DNA of 64,000 bases from the NCBI GenBank assembly GCA_963932465.1, contig OZ010796.1, forward strand, positions 76,528,974-76,592,973, read 5' to 3'. Made by a program: the position numbers and the translations under genes. The notes under the pieces are model-generated. The model searched no databases. It saw nothing but the letters and a program-made list of their open reading frames with translations, and was not told the DNA's origin. Shown here piece by piece: positions 45,714-57,490 of this stretch. Within the stretch, counting starts at the first letter, position 1; each line of letters starts with the position of its first letter. This DNA comes from Maratus speciosus. Lineage: Eukaryota; Arthropoda; Arachnida; Araneae; Salticidae.

Positions 45714-45815
45714 GGCTAATTTTGAATGGCTAATGGAAAATGGAATGGAAAATGGCTAATTGAATGGAAATGGCATGGGAATGGAATTTGAATGGAAAAT
45801 GGCTAATTTTGGTTG
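45714..45815. repeat. AATGG-rich simple repeat within the pseudogene
   Basis: Repeats of AATGGAATGGAAAATGGCTAATT and variants. It lies at the frame change between two pseudogene segments and probably expanded there. Confidence 0.8.
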
Positions 45816-46520
45816 ATGAGGCCCTACAGAAATTAAATATTCCCTTTGGTAATCTGATTTTATCGGATCTCTTAAACCAGGATCATGGTTAATTAAAGAA
45901 TGGGATTCCAAATTTTCGGAGTAAACAATTTTGCTTTCATCTGTTTCGATTTTTTTTATTATGCTTTCTCCGAGGAGCATGCTTTTTTCGCAATCTTCTT
46001 TAAGTGATTTTACACAGGACATAATTTGCACAGCGAAACTCTTTTCATTTATTATATCAGAATCATTTATTTCATTCAAAAGTTTTTTTGAATCTTCTAG
46101 CATCTCCAATAAATGAGCAAAACTTCCGACGAAACTAATCCACGAAGTATTACCTGGAACTATAGCGAAAGTTGGATCATCACTTTCTTCATATGTTTCG
46201 GGTTCGAGTTTATTCTATTCTTCAAAACTAATCTCGATCTCATGCTCATTTTAGCTATGGTGTGTCTGTGCATCTGTACACATATCACTTGTTTCTGTTA
46301 CGTCAGGTACAACTGAACAAGAACCATACATATTCATTTCTGTGCCATGTTCGCTTTTTGCGACTGAAGCATCTTCATCAGCATCATTATATTCTTCCAA
46401 AAGGCCTAAATTTTTATCATTTGACTGATATTCACCGCTACTATTTTCAGAAACCATTGTTCTTTCATCAGTTGTGGTTGTAGAAACTAGCTGATTTATA
46501 TTATCCAAAGGTGGGGGATC

Positions 46521-47887
46521 TAGAATATCAAAAAAAAAAAAAAAAAAAATATTTACTCTCTTTTTTGATTTACAATTTCAATAGTTTTTGCAGATAGTGA
46601 TCTGTTATATTTTCAACTAACACAAGATAGATGGAGCGAAGCCAATCGTAAAGAAAAAAATTAGGAAAATACGTATACAATCGTTACTCTGTTTACAAAA
46701 TACTATACTTAATAATAAATCAAATAATAAAAATAGCCATATGTAAACTAGCACAATGTATTGTACAAAATTGAAATATTTACACTGATTTAAGGCTGTC
46801 CTCGAAAAATTGTTAATTGGGTACATAGGGATATTTACTTTTGATAACCACTATTTCTGAATAGTACTGCCCCTCTTATTTAATTGGAGAATTGCGCCAT
46901 TAAACAAGGCGAAGAATCTATTAGGAAATAGCGGTAATCAAATGTAAATGTATCTATGCACTCTAGTTAGTTTCACGGTAATCATGTTGCCACAACTGCA
47001 GAGGCACATAAACACATGTTAAAGGTTGATATGATAATCAATGCCATTCTAAATTTCACTCTGAATTCTGATGTATAGTTTAAAAAATAAATAAATAAAT
47101 AAAATGAAATAAAAAATAAATAAATAATAAAAAATCTTATTTCATATGCCTCTGAGGTAGTAGTATTATTTAAAGCTCAGGGATTTATTTTTTTCTCTAG
47201 TCTTTTTTTTTTTTTTTTTTTTTTTTTTTCGTTTCTATATAATAATGTGAATTATTTCATTTAGTTTTCCATAAATTGAATAATCCGCAACACTTCAATT
47301 TAAACAATATGAAATTTGAATAGGAAACCATGTAGTTCGCATAGACATGAAATATATATATATAAATAAATAATAAATAAACGAATCTGTCTTATTCGCT
47401 ATTATCTGGAGCTTCATGCGCTCAGTAATTAGAAAGATAAATAAAATTTAATAAAAATAGTGTCACCCGTGCTTCATACACAATTATTTGTTTTTTTCGA
47501 AATCTATAAAAAATATGATGAGAGAGCTTATTACAAATATTGAAAGAAATGAGTTTTCTTTCCTGTTTTTTCTTCGCTAGCGATTGTTTTGCCCATTCTA
47601 CCTATTTTTAATTAAAATACTTTTATTCAGTAGACTAAAGAATAATTATCCTTAAAAGTTGTGAAAATTTCACAAATTCTAAGGGCTATAAACAAGCGTT
47701 TAAACTTTTTTAGAACAATAAATTACATGAATATATGCAGTAAAACCACCTTAATGGACACCTTTATTTACATAACAATTTTTCAATTCACAACATCACA
47801 CTTCCATCATGTCAGACAAGTTTCTTTCGCCGAACCATGATTTTCGTATAAGCATAATATTAACAATATAATGTAATACTCTACTTA
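46521..47887. other. AT-rich spacer, possible intron
   Basis: Begins (minus-strand view) with the T-rich tract of a plausible acceptor for the pseudogene. It contains a T tract of about 27 bases at 47203-47229 and AAATAAATAAAT runs. No upstream exon recognised. Confidence 0.35.
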
Positions 47888-47891
47888 TCAA

Positions 47892-48392
47892 CACGTTCGC
47901 TGCCAAAGCTGAGATTATCCATATGTTCACAAACGCCAAGATCAAGAAAAACAAAAATAACAACAAGTGAAACAAGATATTTTTGTCCGGTATGTGAAGA
48001 AAAAAAAAACAGTACTTTGCATGGAAAATTGCTTTACAACATAGCATTCCTATTTTTTTTATTTTCATTATACCAGTAAAATTTCAACGTAATATAAAAG
48101 AAAATAATTTTTATTTGTTGATTTCTTCAATATATTGTGAATAGTTATGTTTTTGCATTCTAAATATTTAGTTATTGCATCTAGGTTTTGAGAAATTAAT
48201 AATCCATTTGAGTAGCCAAGTGTGTTATTTAGTCTCTTCCTGCGCGCCAAAAGCCTAAACATTGCATGTATTTTCTATTGGCAATATTCGTAATCGGAGA
48301 TGTAGATAAGGAAATCAATAACGAGTTGACTCGTAGCTGCAAGGAAACTCGGTTTGCCAACTACGGGTATTCTCGTAGATGCAGCAAATGTG
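47892..48392. mobile_element. TTAA-type element with CACRTTYGCTGC ends (piggyBac-like)
   Basis: Left end CACGTTCGCTGCC, right end GCAGCAAATGTG, inverse with two transitions. The right flank is TTAA (48393-48396), the left TCAA (47888-47891), one change. Two minus-strand open frames inside (47796-48068 and 48068-48262) encode hydrophobic, AT-driven sequence without domains and cross or fill the element by chance. Confidence 0.6.
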
Positions 48393-48844
48393 TTAAATAA
48401 TAACTGGCTTAAAAAAGAAAAAATTCATATAGTTTAAATGCAATTCATAACTTAATCAAAATATAAAAATAATTAATTTAGGATCTTTTATTTTTTATTT
48501 CTAATTTAGAAGTTTAAGTACCTAAAGCTAAAATATGTTGAATAACATATTTAGACAAATAAATTTTATAAAAATTGTGATATTATATTGGAAAATTCAA
48601 GCTATAAAAAACGAACGAAATTCATCCCTGATATTTCTGGCTGACTATTGATTGTTTCAACCTTTATGTTAATCATTCTGCTTTAGCTGCAGTGATTTTT
48701 TGAAAAGTACAAGGCTTGTTTTGTAATTAGTAGATTTATGAAAGTATTGGCCCGAAAATCATTTTATGATATAACAAAACTTACTAACATAGATTCAAAA
48801 TTGACAGGGAAAAAAATCCCTTTTTAGGTAAGTTTTCATCTTAA

Positions 48845-49367
48845 CCTTTTATCTACTGACGATACTTATAAGTACCATCACTAAAATAACTTGTTATAAA
48901 ATTCATTTAATACGTCAACTAGTTGTAATACAGTTTAGAATGAGTTATAGGTACATTGCTCTATCTTGTTCCAAAACATTATTGGTTGCATAAAACAAAA
49001 ATATTTTTTAAAAGGATGATTTCTTTTGCCCTTGCATCTTTTCAGCTGTCTTGGCGTTATTTGTGTGTGTGTGGGGGGGGGGGGGGGATTTCCAATTCGG
49101 AAATATTTCTATATTTCTATTGTAAGAACATTCTATTTGTATATTTCCTAATTCTACAAAATTCAAAGAAGAATATTTAAAATCAAAGATTTGAGTGGGG
49201 TTATAAATATTGCACAAAACTCCTATAAATTCAAACTTAGTTAATCCTTCAATTCTTCTAAAATTTATTCAATGATTATGCAAATCTTCTAATGTAGTTT
49301 AAACAATTCACGAAAAATGCTTTAGAAGTTAAAATTTTCACGAATTCATAATTCAGTACATAAAAGG
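48845..49367. mobile_element. piggyBac-like MITE (TTAA-flanked), 523 bp
   Basis: TTAA at 48841-48844 and 49368-49371. Ends CCTTTTATCTACTGA and TCAGTACATAAAAGG are inverse with one mismatch. A (GT)n/G-run lies at 49062-49087. No coding capacity. Confidence 0.75.
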
Positions 49368-49371
49368 TTAA

Positions 49372-49745
49372 ATGATACATTATTTGTTATAACTGAATTT
49401 ATTGTATTTCACCTGGACCATGGAAATTTCTGTTTAAGATAGAATTCCGTTATATACAGATTCCATTTACACGGGTATTTTATTCGTAAATACAGTTTAT
49501 ATATAGAATATTTATTTAAAAATATTTGGATTCGTGAATAACACCATTAGTCTAAAGAAAGAAAAAGCAGAGATATAGAATATTTTCATGAAAGTTAGCA
49601 GTTATCTCGTATGTCCCAGGTAAAGAACCGCCGGAACAAGGCATTAGTTCCTTATTTAACCTACAAGAAGAAAACAGAAAAAGCCCTGCTAAGATGCTCC
49701 TGCTCAATTTGAACAATGTAGAAATGCTGATTTTGCCAGAAAGAA

Positions 49746-49785
<40 letters not shown>

Positions 49786-50337
49786 ACGGCTATATTTTTG
49801 GTTCCTATTCATTGCAGGGTCCCGGTGACTTACTTCCTGGTCCCTTTTTCTCACTGGTGGCTGCAGATTAATAAAACGCGCCGTCGCCGAGCCGCGAGGG
49901 TGCAACTAACGAGCTGAAAACAATAGCATTCTTATTCTGTCATTGTTCATTTCAAATTTCAACTGCATACTGTCAGTTCAAAATTTCGAAAAGCTACATA
50001 AAATTTTGAGTTTCTTATTTCGATGGTTTTCTTCTAAAGATTACAATCGAGGAAAAAAAAAATGTTAATTATATTTTGAAAGATACTAGTGCTATATTAT
50101 TTTACAGTAGTAAACTGCTAAGAGGGAAATGCTTTGGACTTCTAAGGCCAAAGAATGCATCATTGGATTATTAACTCTTATGAATGTTCATCGTATTAAA
50201 ATTGACGTTATGACTCGTTTTTCACATCAAAAACGAAAACTGGAATTTGTCATTAATACATTTAAATTGCATGAATAGATTTAATTTTTTAAAGATTGAC
50301 TATTAATGCAATTATGCCCAATTAATTAAACCGTAAA
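49372..50337. other. spacer with poly(T) and a GC-richer patch
   Basis: T tract of about 37 bases at 49749-49784. The patch 49795-49905 is GC-richer. The open minus-strand frame across it reads polylysine and is rejected. Confidence 0.4.
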
Positions 50338-50972
50338 TACACTGCAAATAGAAGCGTCTTAAATTTAGACACATATGTGACTGAAAAAGAATTTTAGACA
50401 CTTAAGTGTCTTAATCTGAAAATTAAGACATTATAGATGTCTTAATTTAAGATGCATAAGTGTCTTACTATGACCATGGTGTAAACAAACTGAGAATAAT
50501 GTCTAAAATATCTGCAAACATCTTATTTTAAGACACTTCATTGCTTTAAACGTGTCTTAATTTAAGACGTTTTGATTCTTCCGACGCAATAACCACCAGG
50601 GGGCACTCCCGCGCATGCGTTTTAGATGTCTTCATTCGAAGTGGTATACGTTGTAATTCAAACAAAGTTTGTTTTTATGTACGCGTGTATTTTAATTCGT
50701 TTTTTGCGAAATGTGAAGTACTGTGATTTTAATTCGTATTAACTTGGATTATTTATTTATTGAATACATACATCTGACGTGTGTGCTTGACATCAAATGT
50801 CTCTTAGAAGCTGTCGTCGATATAAGGGCGGGATAGACACAGAACAGAAGTAGAAGACGGTTGAAGATTACTTCTACAAAATTCTACAAAGCGTGTGCAA
50901 TGGGCTTAGTGTTAACTCGTATTAATTTATATCAATAATATTGTGTTATTCATCTTCGTCCTGTCGAAGCTG

Positions 50973-51019
<47 letters not shown>

Positions 51020-51599
51020 TGTCTGGCGGGTCATGTTTTCAGGATGAAACATCTCATTCTTTAAATATGGCTAGTCGGATGTATTATGGGATTACCTTTT
51101 AAACTGATGCAAGTCTTCCTCCTTCACTGTGGTTATGGTAGTTTTTAAACTTTCAAATCGAGGAATTTTTTTTACCTCTTGCAAACAGCGATTGAAGTAA
51201 GTGTTATATTTTCTTTATAGTACTAAAATTAGTGTCTTTTATGATTTTATTTATTGTACTAAACAAAATCTTGCATGAAATTTAATTAGTTTTGAATCTT
51301 TTTGCAAAACAAAACACTAATTCTAGAAGTATATATTTTTAAACTTATTACGTTGTCTTTTATTACAAATTATGTATTATTTATTCTCATCTTTTTTCTC
51401 AAATTTAAAGTAATAACATCACTAAAACACAGACAAATTTTAAGTTAAGTTCCTTCTCTTGTTTTGTTTTGTTTTCAATATGGTAGTTCTCAGTTTCAAT
51501 GCCTAATGCTTATCTCATACTAAACGACCACAAGGAAATAGAAAAAAAAAAACTTTGAAAGATCTCCTAAAGCTTTCTTACTTCCTAGCTAGGGATTAC

Positions 51600-51700
51600 A
51601 ATCCCGGATTGAGATCCCGGGATCCCGCTTTAATTTTAATCCCGAAAATCCCGGGATTTTTACTGGAAAATCCCGGAATTTTTCGGGATTGCCTTTTTTT
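51600..51700. repeat. ATCCCGGGAT palindrome cluster
   Basis: Five or so copies of TCCCGGGAT or its halves in 100 bp, starting TAGGGATTACAATCCCGG. This looks like the subterminal part of a hAT-type element whose other end I did not find. Confidence 0.5.
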
Positions 51701-52340
51701 TTTTTTTTTCAATTGAACAATATTAAGCTGAAATTAAAAAATATATTTATAGACTTTCGCTTTTGGAAAAAAAATAAATTGATTTTTATGAAATTTATAT
51801 ATAATTGAAAAAGAATATTTCTCAAGTATTTCTTAGATATATTTCTAAAGCTAATAAATCTTTTAATGTGGAAAACGTTTGACTTGGAAACATAGAAGTA
51901 AGCCAGTCAGGAAAAAGGAAATCATTTGTTTATTTTGTTTTTGCTTCGTGTGTAGAAAATATATTTCACTTCGAAGGTCATTTTCCAATTAGACTTTACT
52001 GATAAGCATCGCAAGTGTGTATCATAGTGATATCACATGCTAACTTCTTTTTTTTTGCGGCTTTATTTTGCTTTAAAGATGTCTTGTTTAGTAGCTCATG
52101 GGAATGATAACAATAAGCCCATGTGGCAATATAAATTTTTAAAAAATCTAATTTTTAAATATAAGGATTTTCATTTTTTGCGGGGAGGGGGTGGGGATTT
52201 TGTATTAAATTTTCGTAAAGCTGATACCTTAAATCTTGCACTGATTATAATGAAAGTTTTGAACTTTTAGAGTAGGACAAAATTAAAAACACAAAATATA
52301 AATAAACAGAATACCGAAGTAACTTTTTTCTCAATATTAA

Positions 52341-52560
52341 CCCTTTGCACTCGAGGGCTCCGGAGCGGAGCCATTTAAAATTTGTCTTCAAACTCGAGGT
52401 CTCCACTACGGAGACAATGCAAATAATTTTGTGATACCATGTAATCTTGGCTTTTCTAGACAGGTATCACAAAATTATTTGCATTGTCTCCGTAGCGGAG
52501 CCCTCGAGTTTGAAGACAAATTTTAAATGACTCCGCTCCGGAGCCCTCGAGTGCAAAGGG
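52341..52560. mobile_element. piggyBac-like foldback MITE, 220 bp
   Basis: Ends CCCTTTGCACTCGAGGGCTC and GAGCCCTCGAGTGCAAAGGG are exact inverses over 20 bases. The arms extend through GTCTTCAAACTCGAGG, GGAGACAATGCAAATAATTTT and GTGATACC, so nearly the whole element folds back. Left flank TTAA (52337-52340), right flank ATAA (52561-52564), one change from a TTAA duplication. Confidence 0.85.
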
Positions 52561-53059
52561 ATAAAGTAGAATATTTATTTATTTATTCATAGTTAAATAG
52601 TTGTTGTGATTATCATCTGATATATATGTAAAATTGCCTATGTGGCAATATAAATGTTTAAAAAAATCTATTTTTAAATTATATGAAGTAGAGTAGGACA
52701 AGATTATAAGAAATATATATATTTATCCCTGTACTTTAAAAGCCCTCAATAGCCCTTGGAGTTGAATTTGTCCGATAATCGGAGATGTCTGCTTTTGTGG
52801 GGTAAAAATATACAAATATGTATGCTATGCGGATTAAAAAAAGTATTCGCTAAATAGGTGTTTCAGCTATTCGGGAATGTCCATTAACCTCCACAACGGA
52901 TATTCCCGAATACCGGACATCTCAATTTAAATAATAATAATGCAGGGTTGCATTTTTTGCAAAAGAACTTCTTGATTAAAGAATGGGCATACTGGGCCGC
53001 GCCCCGCCCCCCTACGATTTTAATGCCCACAAATGTGATGTGCAATATTTGTAAAGCTT

Positions 53060-53300
53060 ATATTTTAAATCTGTTTCGAAATTGTACTGATTATAATCAA
53101 TATTTTTAACTTTTAAAGTAAAATAAGATTAAAAATAAAACAAATTTTAAAAATCTAATATTTAGATAAATATTTTTTTTTTAATCTTGTTCTACTCCTG
53201 AAGTTCAAAATATTGATTATAATCAGTAAAATGTCGTAAAAGATTTAAATTATCAGCTTAACAAAAATTGCGTACCAAAATTGGGAGCATAAAAAAAATC
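53060..53300. repeat. inverted repeat, arms about 110 bp
   Basis: TGTAAAGCTTATATTTTAAATC...ACTGATTATAATCAATATTTTTAACTTT...AAATAAGATT is mirrored by AATCTTGTTCTAC...GAAGTTCAAAATATTGATTATAATCAGT...GATTTAAATTATCAGCTTA. A weaker direct relative lies at 52200-52300. Confidence 0.65.
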
Positions 53301-53491
53301 AGGTTGTAGGGGGGGGGGGGGGGCAGGACCCCAGCCAAATATTTTTCTAGGATTCAACGTGGTCAAACATGGCTACGTATGATGCTTACAAAAAAATGGA
53401 TGCTATTAAGACGTTTGGGGTGTCTGAAAATTGAACACTCCGTTTCAGACACTTAAGTATCTGAATTTCAGACATTTTAATTTACAGTGTA

Positions 53492-55055
53492 TATACTACA
53501 CATTTATACAGCAAAACTGCTCTATTTTTTTATTACTCTATGAAATTGAATAACGTTTTCAGTTTATCAATAAATATGCAAAGGAACTTTAAAAAAAAAA
53601 AAAAAAATAATAGAAAAATTAGTGTTTTGAACCGAATTCCCCGGCGCTACAGCCCTAGATGGCTATCAGTCACTTATAGTTATAACTCGACATGTAAACA
53701 CATTTATCGAAAAATGCCAAATGCTATTGGATTCGAAATCACTTACATTTGCCTGCTAACTTCATACTTTTACACATAACCATTTGGATCCCAAGCTTTT
53801 TTTTTTCCACGGGGGAGGGGAACCAACAACCTTGCAACATTTTTTAAAACTCTTTAAGGCACAAGTTCATTGCTCCCAAACAGTCCGCCTACAGAATACC
53901 AATAATTTTTAACATAAAATTTCACAGCAGGTTTTTTCAACATTTGCGCTAGAATTAAAATCAGAGGCCTATTTCTGCAAAATTTGCAAGAAAAATCTAA
54001 AGAATTTTTTAAAAAAGAAAATACTGGTATTCAAAAAAGTGGACCATTTGGAAGCCACATGATTGTGTTTCTGTAATGCTGAATCCACAGTAGAATATTC
54101 GAAAAAATTTATATTTAAAAGTAAGAAAATGCAATTGTACTGCTTTTGTTAAACACTTTTGACAAACTTATAAAATAATTTTTTTTTAAAAATTCTACAA
54201 ATCTTGATTAATTTTTCATGTAAATTAAGATGTATAGTGAGGCTCGCCGTTAGAATTAATGGAAAGAATAACGTGGCAAGTGAGACTCGTCATTGGAGTG
54301 CAAAAGGTTCAAAATTAGTCCTTGCATGTGTCAGAAAGTTTCCTAATGTTGAATGAGGAAAATAATCTGCTTTTAAATACTATTGTACAGGACCGAGACC
54401 GAACTTCACCTTAAAGGTTACACATTTTGGTACAAGAAACATTTTTGAAGTCTTATATGTATATAAGAATAAGACCTCTTAGATCGTGCTTTGCCCTATA
54501 AAGTTCGGATCCTTTTTAGGAGTCTAATTATTTTTTCAAAAGGCAGAAAAACTATTCTTTAGTCTCATTGGTGACCTCTATAAGTGAAGGGCCCAAGTAC
54601 AGTGCACTTTCTACATCCCCTTTGTGAACGGCCGTGTTATAGAATCGGAATCGCTTATGTAAAAATATATGCATTAGAATTTAATAGAATACTGGAAATT
54701 ATCTATTAAAAATAAAATCATTAAATAATAAATAAAACCGAATTAAACAGTAAATTTAAAATTATTTAATGGGTTCTCATACTCCCTCCCCTTCACTCAA
54801 TACATGTCCAAGCTAATTTTGGAACATGCATTATATACATGACATTTGCTATTTAAGTATCAAAGAAACAAATAACATTTTTCATTTTGTCATAAATGGG
54901 ATACATTTTAAAGCTAATTACAGTCAATCGCTCCCTGATCATGACTTTTCTAAGACCCTGGTGTCCCAGAAATTGGCTTGAATTTTCAAACTTGAGAATT
55001 TTCTGAATAGTTTTTAGTCATAAAATGTTGACTTTTTAGTGTTCGGGATTCAGAA
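53492..55055. other. AT-rich spacer
   Basis: Only homopolymers and a short open frame (53540-53779) with no domain. Nothing supported. Confidence 0.4.
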
Positions 55056-55214
55056 TAGTGATGGGCGATTCTGGAAAATTTGAGAATCGATTAAAATTGA
55101 CATCGTATAAAACAGAATCGATCGCAATAAGAATCGATTCCGAAATTCTAGAATCGATACTTGAATCGATATTTCGATGTTCACAGATTCACACAGATAA
55201 GCTGAAAAATAGTA

Positions 55215-56012
55215 CAGTAAACTCTGTCTAAGGCGGAATCGGTCGGGACTGAGAAAAATTTCAGTGGTAGACAATATTCCGGCTTATGCAAAAAAGCTCC
55301 CCCCACCAAAAAAAAAAAAAAAATAAAATCCATGGAAGATGACGATCTTTTATTGATTCTCCTGACTAGAAAATCGGTTGAAAACTGAAATTCTGAAAGA
55401 TCCTTTGTCTTTTTAAAGATAAATGAGAAACTTTATTCAATTTCTTAGTACTGCTGTAATACATTCATATTGGAAGTTTATATACACACACACACAAAAA
55501 AATAAAAATAAAAATAAAATAATAATATTATGCTATAATTTTGAATTTGAGTACAATCTTAAAGTATAATATATTGTACTTTCGAAAATACGTAATCATT
55601 TTCATAAATGTTCATTTTACTAGAAATATTAACTTTTAGATGCAATTTTGCATATGAAAAAATGGCATAAGCATAAATTCCTTAAAATTTAAAGTTTCTG
55701 TTCTTTTGAATTAACTTTTTTAAAAGCTTACGGAATTTTAGCTAACATGCTCGACATTGAGTTATTTGACTTATCAGTTTTAAAGTTTAATAAACGAAAC
55801 GCTTTTCATTTTTAAATTATCCTATTTCCGCCTTATGCAAAATTTTGGTTTCGGTGGGACCTTAAAATTCTTTCCGTTTCCGCGTCAGACAGATTCCGCC
55901 TTATGCAGCATGAATTAATGTAATTTTCTATGGGTTCGCCGGGACTTGAAAAAGTTTCCGCGGTAGACAGATTTCCGGCTTATACACAGTCCGCCTTAGA
56001 CAAAATTTACTG
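55215..56012. mobile_element. pogo/Tigger-like non-autonomous element, 798 bp
   Basis: Ends CAGTAAACTCTGTCTAAGGC and GCCTTAGACAAAATTTACTG are imperfect inverses, flanked by TA (55213-55214, 56013-56014). Subterminal text also mirrors (GTAGACAATATTCCGGCTTATGC against GTAGACAGATTTCCGGCTTATAC as related blocks). CAGTA tips with TA duplication are typical of pogo elements. Confidence 0.75.
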
Positions 56013-56887
56013 TAATTCCAAAACGTAGCGAATCAACAGGGCCGTAACGACTATCCCTCACCTCCATTTATGTGGGCAATAGACAATGTTAGCGGCCCAG
56101 AAGTAAGCTACTACAGACCTTTGAGTCAAAAAGTAAGGTTTTTTAACTTTTAAAATTATTATTTTTAAGATGTAATTTTGATAATAATTTATATTATATT
56201 TAAATTTATCTTTAAAAAAAGATGTCGGTCAGATAAAAAAAAAGAAAGAAATGATTTTTTTTTTTCATCCGGAAAAGATGTACTTTCTACTCTAACTCTT
56301 ATTTCCTTCAACCAAACAGATGGGGACTTTCTTCCTATAAACGTCATTCTTAAAAATGCGCAGATGAGCGAAATTTTGAATGCTCTAAATTTATTTAAAA
56401 ACTTAAATGGTTTTCACTCTTTTTAGGGTCTTCTATAAGTGTGGAGGAAATGCAAATATTGCAAATCTTCTTTTAAAATAGCTGTGATGAATTTAATTAA
56501 CCAAGTATCACATACTAATTATCCCCCAATTAATAATCAAAATTCTCCTTTTAATAATATATTTAACTAAAATTTCTTTCCCTTTTTAAAATATATATCT
56601 CCTTATCTCATTTACAGTTTATAATATCTTTCTTTTTAATGTTTACCAAATATTTAGCAGTTAAGAAAAAAAGAAAAAAAAAGTTCTCATCCTAGAGCCA
56701 TTAAGAATGAAATAACATACTTTTCTCTGGTTAACAAATAAATAAAAGTACATTCCTTGATTATATGTTTTTTTGTTGTTTTTTTTTCCCCAGCAGTAAT
56801 CTAAAAACCATAAACAGTTATTGACTCATTCGCTGACATGCAGAGTGCACCCACTGAAACAATAATAAATAAAAAAGAAAAGTATCG

Positions 56888-57480
56888 AGTTAAACTGATG
56901 GCATTGAGCTCACAGTCTATTCATACTAATTGTATTTTATACTCTTACTTCAAAGAATGCCTTTCGAAAAATAAATTAAGGGGGAATCGCCCCCCCCCAT
57001 AACATCTCTATACTTAAACAATAAGCCTCCAAATCTCATCAGGGAAGCGCGTTATCAGAATAAACTAGTTACCAAATTTAAAGCAAATCAGATAGAAAAA
57101 CCCATATATCTAAATTAAGGGGGCCCAGCCCCTGTTCCTCCCTTTATACTTAAATAATGAACCTCCAAATTTAATCAAGGAAGCGTCTTATCAGAATTAA
57201 CCGGTATACCAAAATTGAAGCAAATGTGATAATTCTGCATGAAAAACCCATTTATCTAAGTGGGGGGAATAGCCCCCGTACCCCTCTCCGTTATGCTTAA
57301 CCAATGAACCCCCAAAACTAATCAGGGAAGCGGCTTATGAGAATGAACCTAGAAAAAAAAATTGAAGCAAATCGGATATTTCTATCGAGAGTTATCGTGT
57401 TACGTATGTACGTACATACATACATACAGAAACTGCGGGCACATTAGCTCTCAGGCTTTGATAGCCTGTGAGCTAAAAAG
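56888..57480 (+). mobile_element. Helentron/HINE-like element, copy A
   Basis: Starts AGTTAAACTGATGGCATTGA, GCTCACAGTCTAT, then units of about 145 bp (AACCTCCAAATCTAATCAGG...) and ends with CTCAGGCTTTGATAGCCTGTGAGCTAAAAAG. Copy B follows after about 10 bases. Opposite orientation to the copy at 16105-17603. Confidence 0.6.
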
Positions 57481-57490
57481 AAAAGTGCCC

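Larger units (their letters stand above)
43560..46520 (-). pseudogene. ZMYM1/hAT-like transposase pseudogene
   Basis: Segments in order on the minus strand. First, an acidic N-terminal part from about 46519, where a T-rich tract and TATTCTAG form a plausible splice acceptor. Second, 46109-45756, ending in DPGLRDPIKSDYQREYLISVGPHQPK, the usual lead-in to a TTF zinc finger. Third, 45684-45403, the TTF-type finger (KWYDEYRFLEYS, FCFVCYLFP, WGKMK, HFSSSCHK). Fourth, 45350-45120, a DUF4371-like start (FRGNTENELENSSNFYQFV). Fifth, 45080-43560, the catalytic part with MADPTPD and SYDFASSMSG, ending in a hAT dimerisation motif (NERSFSQLKLIK, MTDERLNNL). Breaks are TAA 46251-46253, TAG 46215-46217, a frame change in the AATGG block, a frame change at an A9 run (45412-45420) and TAA 45120-45122. 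PCQDH replaces the usual histidine-containing motif. Probably inactive. Confidence 0.85.
50340..53489. mobile_element. CACTG-ended, TA-flanked element, 3,150 bp
   Basis: Left CACTGCAAATAGAAGCGTCT and right, read inward, CACTGTAAATTAAAATGTCT, continuing TKAAATTYAGA. TA flanks both (50338-50339, 53490-53491). Both ends carry repeated GTCTTAAnTTAAGAC or GTCTGAAATTCAGA words. CACTG tips with a short duplication could mean CACTA/EnSpm or Tc1/mariner; I cannot decide. The interior has an A tract of about 42 bases (50976-51017), a piggyBac-like insertion and a foldback at 53060-53300. No transposase frame seen. Confidence 0.6.

Noticed and set aside
43564..46483. Plus-strand frames of up to 186 codons opposite the hAT-like pseudogene
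   Set aside because: Antisense shadows of the minus-strand coding remnant; the minus strand carries the recognisable motifs.
47796..48262. Hydrophobic minus-strand frames resembling membrane proteins
   Set aside because: AT-rich composition gives hydrophobic residues by chance, and they fall within or across a TTAA-type element.
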